Assembly: GCA_015234525.1 (NCBI GenBank)
Contig: JADGMX010000041.1
Coordinates: forward strand, 186,001-250,000
Direction of reading: 5' to 3'
Length of the DNA: 64,000 nucleotides
From: Flavobacterium sp.
GTDB taxonomy: Bacteria; Bacteroidota; Bacteroidia; Flavobacteriales; Flavobacteriaceae
Positions within the stretch are counted from its first letter, which is position 1; each line of letters starts with the position of its first letter. Position numbers and translations under genes: made by a program. Below the pieces are notes generated by a model. The model worked only from the letters and a program-made list of their open reading frames with translations. It made no database searches and was not told the DNA's origin. Positions 43,979-51,534 of the stretch are shown piece after piece.

Positions 43979-43979
43979 G

Positions 43980-44435
43980 CTATTTTTTGTACTGAATCGC
44001 CACGTGTAATTCGCCCGATGCTGCATCAAACAGCATTCGGTATGAATGATCTTGCCTGTTGTCTGACCGAAAATAAAGTTGGAGTTTACCTAATTCGGCA
44101 TCGGTAAAATCGCCTTTGATAAAGTCGGAAACTGACATTTGCTGGTTGCTTTGCAGCTTCTGATAACCGTTGTTTTTTACAAACGAAATAACATCCAACT
44201 GATTCATGTCTAATTCGAAACGAGCCGTCCTGGTGTTGGAAACCGAGTTGTAATCACAGTTGCGGGCAATCGTTGGCGGAATGTCGCTACCGGTCCGCAT
44301 TTCAATATGATCAATGTTTGCCCAATCGCAACCTTTCTCGTTGTAAACCGCTTTGGTAAACGTATACATGCCGGCAAAACCCACGCAAACCATCGCAATA
44401 ATAACCAGAACAACCAATAAAATGACTTTCCGCAT
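43980..44435 (-). CDS. Membrane-anchored protein of unknown function, 151 residues
   Basis: MRKVILLVVLVIIAMVCVGFAGMYTF is a single N-terminal transmembrane helix. The soluble part has two Cys (in KGCDW and RNCDY) that may form a disulfide and ends in ELHVAIQYKK. I recognise no domain. It lies convergent with folD and 45 bases upstream of the rluF stop on the same strand. Confidence 0.7.
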   Translation of the reverse strand: MRKVILLVVLVIIAMVCVGFAGMYTFTKAVYNEKGCDWANIDHIEMRTGSDIPPTIARNCDYNSVSNTRTARFELDMNQLDVISFVKNNGYQKLQSNQQMSVSDFIKGDFTDAELGKLQLYFRSDNRQDHSYRMLFDAASGELHVAIQYKK

Positions 44436-44480
44436 GACTCTCGTTTTTTATTTTAACGAAATATTAGCAGGAAAAGTATG

Positions 44481-45290
44481 TTAATAATCGCCTTTTTTGC
44501 GAAACCTCGGATCAGTTGGCTTTATGAATTCGGCTCGGCGTTTTATCACTTCCGGCACAGGTAAACTCGCTTCTTCGGTTTTGCTTGACGGCGCAATAAG
44601 TTGGTTGAGCTCAGTAATTTCAGCCGGAGTCAACTCGCGGTAACGTCCAACGGGAACATCGAGCGAAATATTTATAATCCGAATTCGTTTTAGCGCGGTC
44701 ACCTCATAACCCAGATATTCGCACATCCGCCGAATTTGTCGGTTTAGCCCCTGAGTCAGAATAATCTTGAAAATATACTTGCTAATTTGCTCAACCTTGC
44801 ATTTTTTAGTCACCGTGTCCAAAATCGGCACGCCATTACCCATTCGCTGGATAAATCTTTCGGTAATCGGTTTATTTACCGTCACCGTATATTCCTTTTC
44901 GTGATTATTTCTGGCGCGTAAGATTTTATTTACGATATCACCATCATTGGTCATGAAAATCAAGCCTTCACTGGCTTTATCCAATCGGCCGATAGGGAAA
45001 ATTCTGCTTGGATAATTAATGAAATCGACAATATTATTGGCAACGTCCTGATTTGTAGTACATTCAATTCCGGCTGGTTTGTTAAATGCAAGATACACAT
45101 GTCGCTCGCGTTTTGCCCCGATTAGCTTGCCGTCAATCCGAACTTCGTCGTCGGGACCAACTTTAGTTCCAAGCTCCGGAACCGCGCCATTAATGGTTAC
45201 ACGTCCGTCTTCAATGAGTTTATCGGCCTCCCGACGCGAGCAAAAACCGGTTTCGCCAATATATTTGTTAAGTCGTTTCAAATCTTCCAT
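44481..45290 (-). CDS. rluF: 23S rRNA pseudouridine(2604) synthase
   Basis: RluF isomerises uridine in 23S rRNA. The 269-residue protein starts with an S4 RNA-binding domain (about 5-60, [20 protein letters not shown]) and continues with the RsuA-type catalytic domain containing the nucleophile Asp in [12 protein letters not shown]. The segment [23 protein letters not shown] and [13 protein letters not shown] fit RluF in particular. Its ATG directly follows a -7 element. Confidence 0.92.
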   Translation of the reverse strand: MEDLKRLNKYIGETGFCSRREADKLIEDGRVTINGAVPELGTKVGPDDEVRIDGKLIGAKRERHVYLAFNKPAGIECTTNQDVANNIVDFINYPSRIFPIGRLDKASEGLIFMTNDGDIVNKILRARNNHEKEYTVTVNKPITERFIQRMGNGVPILDTVTKKCKVEQISKYIFKIILTQGLNRQIRRMCEYLGYEVTALKRIRIINISLDVPVGRYRELTPAEITELNQLIAPSSKTEEASLPVPEVIKRRAEFIKPTDPRFRKKGDY

Positions 45291-45294
45291 GTTG

Positions 45295-45302
45295 CAAAAT
45301 TA
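45295..45302 (-). promoter_or_regulatory. -7 element directly before the rluF start
   Basis: TAATTTTG on the minus strand ends 4 bases before the ATG at 45290, the same spacing as at 8824 and 49722. A leaderless message is predicted. Confidence 0.5.
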
Positions 45303-45355
45303 GCCATAAATTCAATGTCGCAATTTGAAAATGTGTAAATCTGCGCGATGATTTT

Positions 45356-45415
45356 GGCGCCACCCAAGGGTCGGGTCTTCCGCAGTGCACGGCACTTTGC
45401 TTCAACCCCTGGCGC
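45356..45415 (-). repeat. Intergenic hairpin repeat, copy H (short variant)
   Basis: On the plus strand GGCGCCACCCAAGGGTCGGG, a small hairpin AGTGC/GCACT, then TTTGCTTCAACCCCTGGCGC. The first 20 bases are identical to the reverse complement of copy G, but the central hairpin differs. Confidence 0.75.
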
Positions 45416-45498
45416 GATCCAATAATTGTGTCGGCTGATTTACAACTGAATCAAGTCTACTGGTTTTAAATTTGCCCTGTCAGGATGGAATTTCCCAA

Positions 45499-46122
45499 CT
45501 AATTTAGCGTTGGATCTTTTGGTTTGAACATCGGAATCAGCGACTCGCCTGAAAATACCAAAATCTGAAGAACGATTAAAATAATCAGCACAATTGCAAA
45601 CGCAAATTCCGACGACGCTTTTATGGTGGCGTATTGCGATTCGATTTCCTTCATAATCAATTTCGACTCGTCAAGCTGGATGTTCGAAAGCTTGCTCAGC
45701 GATGAGAGAATATTGTTGGTATTCTGTGGATCGACATTCTTTTCAGATCGCACGATCTTTTCAAATAAATTGATTTGCGCGATCAGTTCCTCGGCGGTTG
45801 CCTGTTCATTTTCGGTTAGTCTGGTTTTGCTAAATGTCTGGTACGTCGATTTGATTTCGCTAATCAATCCTTCAACCTGCTGTTTTTCCTGATCGCTTTC
45901 CTTGTTTGATTGCAGTATTTCGCGAATTTGATATACGTTTCGCGTCATTTTAAGGATGTATTCCTCAACGATCAACCGGTCTTCATACATGGTTGTAATC
46001 GACGCCTTGACGCTTTGGGTGTGAATCCTATCGAGGTAATTGCTCAACAGCACCAACAGGCATAATGCCAATAGAACTAATGAGGCTACAAGTTTGTTTT
46101 TAATGCTGTAGGTCCACCGCAT
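45499..46122 (-). CDS. Membrane protein with four-helix-bundle (4HB_MCP-like) sensor domain
   Basis: The 207-residue protein has a transmembrane helix near the N-terminus (about 12-30), a periplasmic helical region of about 140 residues typical of the 4HB_MCP sensor fold, and a second transmembrane helix near the C-terminus (about 172-195). Only about 12 residues follow it. No HAMP, methyl-accepting, kinase or cyclase output is present, unlike usual members. It may work through a separate partner; none is obvious here. Confidence 0.75.
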   Translation of the reverse strand: MRWTYSIKNKLVASLVLLALCLLVLLSNYLDRIHTQSVKASITTMYEDRLIVEEYILKMTRNVYQIREILQSNKESDQEKQQVEGLISEIKSTYQTFSKTRLTENEQATAEELIAQINLFEKIVRSEKNVDPQNTNNILSSLSKLSNIQLDESKLIMKEIESQYATIKASSEFAFAIVLIILIVLQILVFSGESLIPMFKPKDPTLN

Positions 46123-46279
46123 GCAGATTGCTTTTTTTATCAGGAGTAATTTACGTAAAAACCCCGACTTTCTGCAGATTTAACCAACAAGGTCCGGGAT
46201 GGAAACCATTTTCAAACAGTCGGGGGTTGAGAAAAATTCCTTAGATTCAAGAAATCTGCTCGGTGACTATATTGAAAAA

Positions 46280-46371
46280 GCCCTAGCCCAGATGGGAAGC
46301 GGCATCCTTTTATGGACATCCTGAAAGGTGGCCATAAAAGATATAGCGGACAGCTGGAAATGGCTTCTAAT
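46280..46371 (+). repeat. Intergenic hairpin repeat, copy C (+ orientation)
   Basis: GCCCTAGCCCAGATGGGAAG, GGCATCC, stem CTTTTATGG/CCATAAAAG (46307-46315 with 46332-46340, 9 bp), then ATAGCGGACAGCTGG and TGGCTTCTAAT. Its right end, read on the minus strand, gives the TAG stop of the alpha/beta hydrolase gene. Confidence 0.85.
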
Positions 46372-47209
46372 CCATCAAAAACTGATAAATGTCGCGGTAA
46401 AGTTTGTCGTCGTGAAGGCTATGGCCGAGTCCGCGTGTCTCTGTAAACCGCACGTTTTTCCAGTGATTTATGATCTTCTGACTTTCTTCGAAAGCCACGA
46501 TCGAATCCTCGATATCGTGCGCGATGAATCCGCTAACGGCAAGTGTCGGTCCGAAAACCGTTGCAGAAAAATCGTCTGGCGCGAAACTGAATTTTTCGAG
46601 AAAGTACGCGTCGAGAAGCTTGATTATTCGGCTGTTTAAGTTAAGCAACCTGATGTAATTGCGAAGCAGCACCCGAAGATCCGACGGTGCGCCGAGAATC
46701 ACCATCTTTTGAAGCGATTTGCTCTGATATTTGTGTTGGTAATACATGCAAGCCGCGCCGCCAATCGAATGTCCGATAAGGATGGTTGGATTGAACGTTT
46801 CGACCACAACATTGATGAAACCGGCGTACACCGGAACGTTAAACTCGAGGCCTGATGTGAGTCCGTGTGCCGGTCCGTCGATAGCCACAATGGTGCTTTT
46901 GCTATCTTTCAGATACGGCAGCATCCGTTCCCAACGTGAGGCGTTGCTTTCCCAGCCGTGAACCAGCACGATCACATTGTCGTTGCCCGGCCAGGTGTAG
47001 GTGTTGAACTGGTAATCCTGATAGGAGAACGTATTTAATTCGGCGTCTTTCAGGACATCCGGAATTGAATCTTTAGAAAGCCTTCCATCGCGAGGTTCGC
47101 TAAAAAGGCGGTAGGCGAGGTGTGCGGCTTTTTTGGGCTTTACATAACTCAGTATGTTTAGGTAAAGGCCAATGCTTTTAGTAAGGAGAAAGTATTTAAG
47201 TTTCTTCAT
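46367..47209 (-). CDS. Alpha/beta hydrolase
   Basis: The 280-residue protein has an oxyanion segment VLVHGWESNAS, the nucleophile elbow IGHSIGG and a C-terminal catalytic His in GLGHSLHDD. An N-terminal hydrophobic stretch (SIGLYLNILSYVK) could bind the membrane. It could be an esterase, lipase or thioesterase; the substrate is not visible. Its ATG begins directly after the T run of an intrinsic terminator, so its expression is unusual. The TAG stop lies in repeat copy C. Confidence 0.85.
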   Translation of the reverse strand: MKKLKYFLLTKSIGLYLNILSYVKPKKAAHLAYRLFSEPRDGRLSKDSIPDVLKDAELNTFSYQDYQFNTYTWPGNDNVIVLVHGWESNASRWERMLPYLKDSKSTIVAIDGPAHGLTSGLEFNVPVYAGFINVVVETFNPTILIGHSIGGAACMYYQHKYQSKSLQKMVILGAPSDLRVLLRNYIRLLNLNSRIIKLLDAYFLEKFSFAPDDFSATVFGPTLAVSGFIAHDIEDSIVAFEESQKIINHWKNVRFTETRGLGHSLHDDKLYRDIYQFLMD

Positions 47210-47237
47210 AAAAAAAAGTCCCGATAAAGATCGGGAC
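47210..47237 (-). terminator. Intrinsic terminator touching the hydrolase start codon
   Basis: On the minus strand GTCCCGAT (47237-47230) pairs with ATCGGGAC (47225-47218), 4-base loop, followed by eight T (47217-47210) and immediately ATG of the hydrolase gene. It ends the zinc-ribbon-like gene message. Confidence 0.85.
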
Positions 47238-47244
47238 CGTAAAA

Positions 47245-48024
47245 TTAGATGGTAGAGAAAAGCTCTTCCATTTTTTGTCTTTCTTCTTCGGCAAGCGACG
47301 AATCAACCAGGATTCGACCTGAGTGCTCGTCGGTGATGATTTTCTTGCGAGCTGCAATTTCAACCTGAGTTTGTGGCGGAATGGTAAAGAACGAACCGGC
47401 TGAAGCGCCTCTTTCGATCGATACGACTGCCAAGCCATTGCGAACACTGTTTCTGATACGATCGTAAGCGGCAAGCAAACGGTCTTCAATTTGAGCGCGG
47501 AATTCATTTGACTTCTCAGAAAGGAACGTTTCTTCCTTTTCAGTTTCAGACATAATTGCCTCAAGCTCTGATTTTTTGTGCTTCAAGTGCGTTGATTTCT
47601 GCTCAAGTTTTTCTTTTGAGTTTGAAATCACTTCTTTCTTGTGTTCGATTGACGCTTTCATCTCCTTGATTTGCTTTTCGGCAAGTTGGATTTCAAGCTC
47701 TTGAAACTCAACTTCTTTTGAAAGCGAGTTGAATTCGCGGTTGTTGCGAACAGTTTCCTGTTGCTTGGTGTATTTTTTTATTGACTCTTTATGATCGTCG
47801 ATCGCAATTTTTTTGGTCTTGATGCTTTCTTCAATAACTTCAAGCTCATTCTTTAGCTTATCCAATCGGGTGCTCAATCCAGCAACTTCATCTTCCAGAT
47901 CTTCGACTTCGAGAGGCAATTCACCTCTGACATTGCGGATTTCGTCGATTCGTGTATCAATCAACTGCAAATCATATAATGCCCTTAACTTGTCTTCGAC
48001 ACTCAATTCTTTTGTATTAGCCAT
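47245..48024 (-). CDS. Coiled-coil protein of the C4-type zinc-ribbon family, zinc site lost
   Basis: The 259-residue protein is a long helical hairpin (about 10-180; heptad-rich, Glu/Lys-rich) followed by a small C-terminal domain resembling the CT398/CdsZ-type zinc ribbon. In this family two CxxC pairs bind zinc; here the corresponding segments read RGASAGSFFTIPP and TDEHSGRILVD, with no cysteine at all. Roles proposed for relatives include transcription or RNA polymerase-associated regulation; unproven here. It follows nif3 by 2 bases. Confidence 0.8.
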   Translation of the reverse strand: MANTKELSVEDKLRALYDLQLIDTRIDEIRNVRGELPLEVEDLEDEVAGLSTRLDKLKNELEVIEESIKTKKIAIDDHKESIKKYTKQQETVRNNREFNSLSKEVEFQELEIQLAEKQIKEMKASIEHKKEVISNSKEKLEQKSTHLKHKKSELEAIMSETEKEETFLSEKSNEFRAQIEDRLLAAYDRIRNSVRNGLAVVSIERGASAGSFFTIPPQTQVEIAARKKIITDEHSGRILVDSSLAEEERQKMEELFSTI

Positions 48025-48026
48025 AT

Positions 48027-49121
48027 TTATAAGTACTTAACGGGATTTGTATTTGTTTCCGATAAAATGATTGCAAAATTAGGGATTTTTTCGGTAAGAT
48101 ACTCAACTATGTAATTTTTTGTATAGCGTTCACTTTCGTAATGACCGATATCAGCCAGCAGCAATTTTCCTTCGGCTTCGTAATAGTTGTGGTATTTTAA
48201 ATCGGCCGTCAGAAAACAATCGCAACCTGCTGAGATGGCTTGTTTGATCGCAAATGCGCCTGATCCGCCGAGAACCGCAACTTTTGAAATCTTTTTGCCG
48301 GTATAGGCCGAATGCCGGATTCCGCCACATTGCATTTTTTCTTTGACAAATTCCAGAAAGTCGCGCTCGTCCATCGGTTCGTGGAGAATTCCGGTCATTC
48401 CCATGCCAATATTTTGATGCTGATTTAGCAAATCGTATAATTCATACGCAACTTCTTCATACAAATGGTTTTCGAAAAGCGCTTTTAAAATGGCTTGTTG
48501 TTGGTGTTTTTTAAAAGTGACCTCGATTTTCACTTCGTCGGTCTTGGTAAACTCGCCTTTGGTGCCCACAACCGGATCGCTGTCTTCATTGCCGCGATAC
48601 GTTCCGAATCCAACCGAATTAAAACTGCAATGATCATAATTTCCGATGGTTCCCGCGCCGGCTTCAAACATGGCATCTCGGATTTTATCGGCATTTTCAG
48701 CAACCGTGAAAGTTACCAGCTTGCGAATGAAATTTTCCTTTGGAATCAGGATTTTCGTATCAGTTAATCCCAATGCGTCGCAAAATATTTTATTGACGCC
48801 ATTCATATGATTGTCTAGCGAAGTGTGAACGGCGTAAATCGCGACGTCGTTTTTGATCGCTTTGAGAATGGCACGTTCGACATAATTTTTGCCGGTGATT
48901 TTTTTTAGTGCTGAGAATAGAATCGGATGAAAGCACACAATAAGGTTGCAGTTCTTTGCGATCGCCTCGTCGATTACCTCTTCAAGCGAATCGTGACAGA
49001 CCAGAATTCCGGTTGCATCCGAATTTGCGTCGCCGACCAATAAGCCCACGTTGTCAAAATCTTCGGCGTATGCTTGTGGCGCCATTTGTTCGAGCACCGC
49101 TGTAATTTGGTTGATTTTCAT
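48027..49121 (-). CDS. Nif3-like dinuclear metal center hexameric protein
   Basis: The 364-residue protein has the two NIF3 halves with metal-binding residues: VCFHPILFS and YAVHTSLDNHMNGVN in the first, and FLTADLKYHNYYEA and GHYESER in the second. A middle insertion (about 130-240) resembles the cyclic-dimer domain of YqfO. Often annotated as a GTP cyclohydrolase-like protein, but its function is unknown. Together with the adjacent coiled-coil protein it forms a conserved pair in many bacteria. It overlaps the upstream gene by one base (TAATG). Confidence 0.9.
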   Translation of the reverse strand: MKINQITAVLEQMAPQAYAEDFDNVGLLVGDANSDATGILVCHDSLEEVIDEAIAKNCNLIVCFHPILFSALKKITGKNYVERAILKAIKNDVAIYAVHTSLDNHMNGVNKIFCDALGLTDTKILIPKENFIRKLVTFTVAENADKIRDAMFEAGAGTIGNYDHCSFNSVGFGTYRGNEDSDPVVGTKGEFTKTDEVKIEVTFKKHQQQAILKALFENHLYEEVAYELYDLLNQHQNIGMGMTGILHEPMDERDFLEFVKEKMQCGGIRHSAYTGKKISKVAVLGGSGAFAIKQAISAGCDCFLTADLKYHNYYEAEGKLLLADIGHYESERYTKNYIVEYLTEKIPNFAIILSETNTNPVKYL

Positions 49122-49687
49122 TACGTTGACCAGGCGTTAAGTGTTTCTTTAATTATCCATTTGCCGTTTTCTTTTTGTAGCAGAAAATACGAGCCGCTGT
49201 TGTGTTCAATATTTCGGTAGAAAGTGACCTTGACAAGCGATTGATTTTTTCCGAAAAACATCGGAATGCCGACAATCATAAGTCGCTGGTTATTGAGATT
49301 CAGCCGCTTTGAATATTCCTGAAATGCTTCCAGGCTCAGACAGTCGTTGACCTTGCTTTTGAGATATTGGTTTTCAGTTGAAAAAAGCAGATTGAATTCG
49401 CCCGACCAGTCCCGTTGCAACGACGGTTTAATTTGCTTTTTGATTTCGGCGGCGTGTTTTTGTAAAGTTTCGCTACTGTTTATTACTTCGTAAACTTCCT
49501 CGTTGTTCGGCGATTGATTGCAGTAAAAACTCAGTAATTGCAATCGTCCGGGTTTGATTACTTTTTCGTTGGCGTAATATTTCGACAATAAAACTTTTAG
49601 GATCGCGGCGTTGTCTTCTGTTTGTGAAAAACCAACGTTGGCAAGTAATAAAAATGGGATTAATATATAAAGGAACGGTTTCTTCAT
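49121..49687 (-). CDS. Exported protein of unknown function, 188 residues
   Basis: MKKPFLYILIPFLLLANVGFSQ is a clear signal peptide. The rest is a soluble domain ending in EKENGKWIIKE-like text (LLQKENGKWIIKETLNAW), which resembles NTF2/Cif-like periplasmic proteins only loosely. It is the first gene of the nif3 operon and is divergent from lpxK across 46 bases. I do not recognise a family. Confidence 0.72.
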   Translation of the reverse strand: MKKPFLYILIPFLLLANVGFSQTEDNAAILKVLLSKYYANEKVIKPGRLQLLSFYCNQSPNNEEVYEVINSSETLQKHAAEIKKQIKPSLQRDWSGEFNLLFSTENQYLKSKVNDCLSLEAFQEYSKRLNLNNQRLMIVGIPMFFGKNQSLVKVTFYRNIEHNSGSYFLLQKENGKWIIKETLNAWST

Positions 49688-49704
49688 GGCATTGATTATT
49701 CCCG

Positions 49705-49712
49705 TAAAGATA
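49705..49712 (-). promoter_or_regulatory. Possible -7 element of the nif3 operon
   Basis: TATCTTTA on the minus strand (7 of 8 matches) lies 17 bases upstream of the ATG at 49687. Confidence 0.4.
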
Positions 49713-49721
49713 AAAATTCGC

Positions 49722-49729
49722 TACTTTCG
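49722..49729 (+). promoter_or_regulatory. Possible -7 element directly before the lpxK start
   Basis: TACTTTCG (7 of 8 matches) ends 4 bases before the ATG at 49734. Start sites of the longer frame lie upstream and were rejected. Confidence 0.4.
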
Positions 49730-49733
49730 CAGC

Positions 49734-50738
49734 ATGCTTTTACTTAGAAAATTGCTCTTTCCGTTTGCGCTCATTTATTGGGTGGTGACTGCGGTACGTA
49801 ACTTTTTCTATGACAAAAGAATCTTTCATTCGGCGTCCTACAACATTCCGGTAATTGCGGTCGGAAATCTAAATGTGGGCGGAACCGGCAAAACACCGCA
49901 AATCGAATATCTCATCCGACTACTCTCCAAAGACCAGAAAGTGGCAGTGTTGAGTCGCGGGTATAAACGAAAATCCAAAGGTTTCATTCTGGCTGACGAT
50001 ACGGCGACGGCTGAGACGATTGGCGACGAGCCGTTTCAATATTTCGAAAAGTTTACCGATGTAGTTGTGGCAGTTGATAGCAATCGGCGCAACGGAATCG
50101 AAAAGCTGATGCAACTTGGCGTTGATGTGATTCTGCTCGATGACGCATTCCAACATCGGAAGGTGAAGGCCGGATTCTACGTGCTTTTAACGGCATACAA
50201 CGATCTTTATTCAGATGATTATTTGCTTCCAATGGGAAATTTGCGGGAAGCTTCGTCGGGGTCGAAACGCGCTGATGTTGTCATCGTAACCAAATGCCCG
50301 CAAGAACTATCTGAATCTGAACAAGTAACTACCATCAGGAAATTGAAGATAGCATCACATCAGCAAATCTATTTTTCTAAAGTTGCATATGATGATAAGG
50401 TTTTGTCTAACGATGGGCATTTAACAGTAAGCGATATAAAAAAAGTGCCTAAACTTTTGGTTGCCGGAATTGCAAAGCCAAAGCCCTTTTTCGATTTTCT
50501 GAAAAGTAATGACGATCAGGTTCTCGAATTTCCGGATCATCACGATTTTTCGTCAGGCGATATTTCGGCCATTCTGAAAAAAGCTGAGGGCAGATTGATC
50601 ATTACCACTGAAAAAGATTATGTTCGGTTGAAAGGCAAATTGCCATCAAGCCAATTATACTATCTTGCAATCCGGAGTCGCATTTTGGATTCGGAAAATT
50701 TTAATAAAACTATTTTGAACTATGTGGGAAAAAGCTAA
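49734..50738 (+). CDS. lpxK: Tetraacyldisaccharide 4'-kinase
   Basis: LpxK phosphorylates the 4' position of lipid A precursor at the inner membrane. The 334-residue protein opens with a hydrophobic helix (MLLLRKLLFPFALIY), then the P-loop GNLNVGGTGKTP and DDAFQHRKV, with LSRGYKRKSKGF between. The C-terminal part contains FPDHHDFS and TTEKDYVRL, which are family marks. The last 17 bases overlap the pnp start. Confidence 0.94.
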   Translation: MLLLRKLLFPFALIYWVVTAVRNFFYDKRIFHSASYNIPVIAVGNLNVGGTGKTPQIEYLIRLLSKDQKVAVLSRGYKRKSKGFILADDTATAETIGDEPFQYFEKFTDVVVAVDSNRRNGIEKLMQLGVDVILLDDAFQHRKVKAGFYVLLTAYNDLYSDDYLLPMGNLREASSGSKRADVVIVTKCPQELSESEQVTTIRKLKIASHQQIYFSKVAYDDKVLSNDGHLTVSDIKKVPKLLVAGIAKPKPFFDFLKSNDDQVLEFPDHHDFSSGDISAILKKAEGRLIITTEKDYVRLKGKLPSSQLYYLAIRSRILDSENFNKTILNYVGKS

Positions 50739-51534
50739 GTTTACTGCCGACTTCATACTAAACATTATCAACGAAAAGCCGGAGTACGCCGTTATTCTTG
50801 GAAGCGGTTTGGGCGGATTTGTAGATGATATCGATATCGAATATACCTTGCCGTACACTGAGATTCCGGATTTTCCGGTGTCGACGGTTGAAGGACATCA
50901 GGGCGCGCTGATCTTTGGAAAAGTCGCCGGTAAAAATGTGGTTGCCATGCAAGGCCGATTCCATTATTACGAAGGTTATTCGATGCAAGAGGTAACATTT
51001 CCGGTTCGGGTGATGAAGCTACTCGGAGTTCAAAAACTAATCGTGTCTAACGCTTCGGGCGGTGTCAACAGCGATTACAAGGTTGGTTCAATCGTAATCA
51101 TTAAGGATCATATCAACATGATGCCTGAACATCCCTTGCGTGGTCGGAATGAGCGTAAATTTGGACCGCGATTCGTTAATATGAGCGAACCTTATAGCCG
51201 GAAAATGATCGCTGCCGCAAAGGAATTGGCTACTCAACTTGGCATTGAAGTGCACGATGGCGTTTACCTCGGACTTCAGGGGCCAACTTTCGAAACGCTG
51301 GCGGAATACAAAATGGTAAAAGCATTAGGTGGCGATTGCGTCGGAATGTCGACTGTGCCTGAAGTTATTGTGGCGCGTCACATGGAGATGGAAACGTTCG
51401 GAATTTCTGTTATCACCGATATGGGTAATGAAGAAAGCATCGATACCATTTCGCATGACGAAGTACTTGAAGCCGCTCGCATAGCCGGCCCAAAAGTTTG
51501 TCGATTAATCAAAACCTTAATCGGGAATTACTAA
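50722..51534 (+). CDS. Purine-nucleoside phosphorylase
   Basis: The trimeric PNP splits inosine and guanosine with phosphate. The 270-residue protein has ILGSGLGGF, the phosphate site RFHYYEGY, NASGGVN, MMPEHPLRG, QGPTFETLAEYKM and GMSTVPEVIVARH, all characteristic of the PunA/human-PNP group rather than DeoD. It is translationally coupled to lpxK. A 4-base overlap of its 3' end with the convergent histidine kinase is present. Confidence 0.94.
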   Translation: MWEKAKFTADFILNIINEKPEYAVILGSGLGGFVDDIDIEYTLPYTEIPDFPVSTVEGHQGALIFGKVAGKNVVAMQGRFHYYEGYSMQEVTFPVRVMKLLGVQKLIVSNASGGVNSDYKVGSIVIIKDHINMMPEHPLRGRNERKFGPRFVNMSEPYSRKMIAAAKELATQLGIEVHDGVYLGLQGPTFETLAEYKMVKALGGDCVGMSTVPEVIVARHMEMETFGISVITDMGNEESIDTISHDEVLEAARIAGPKVCRLIKTLIGNY

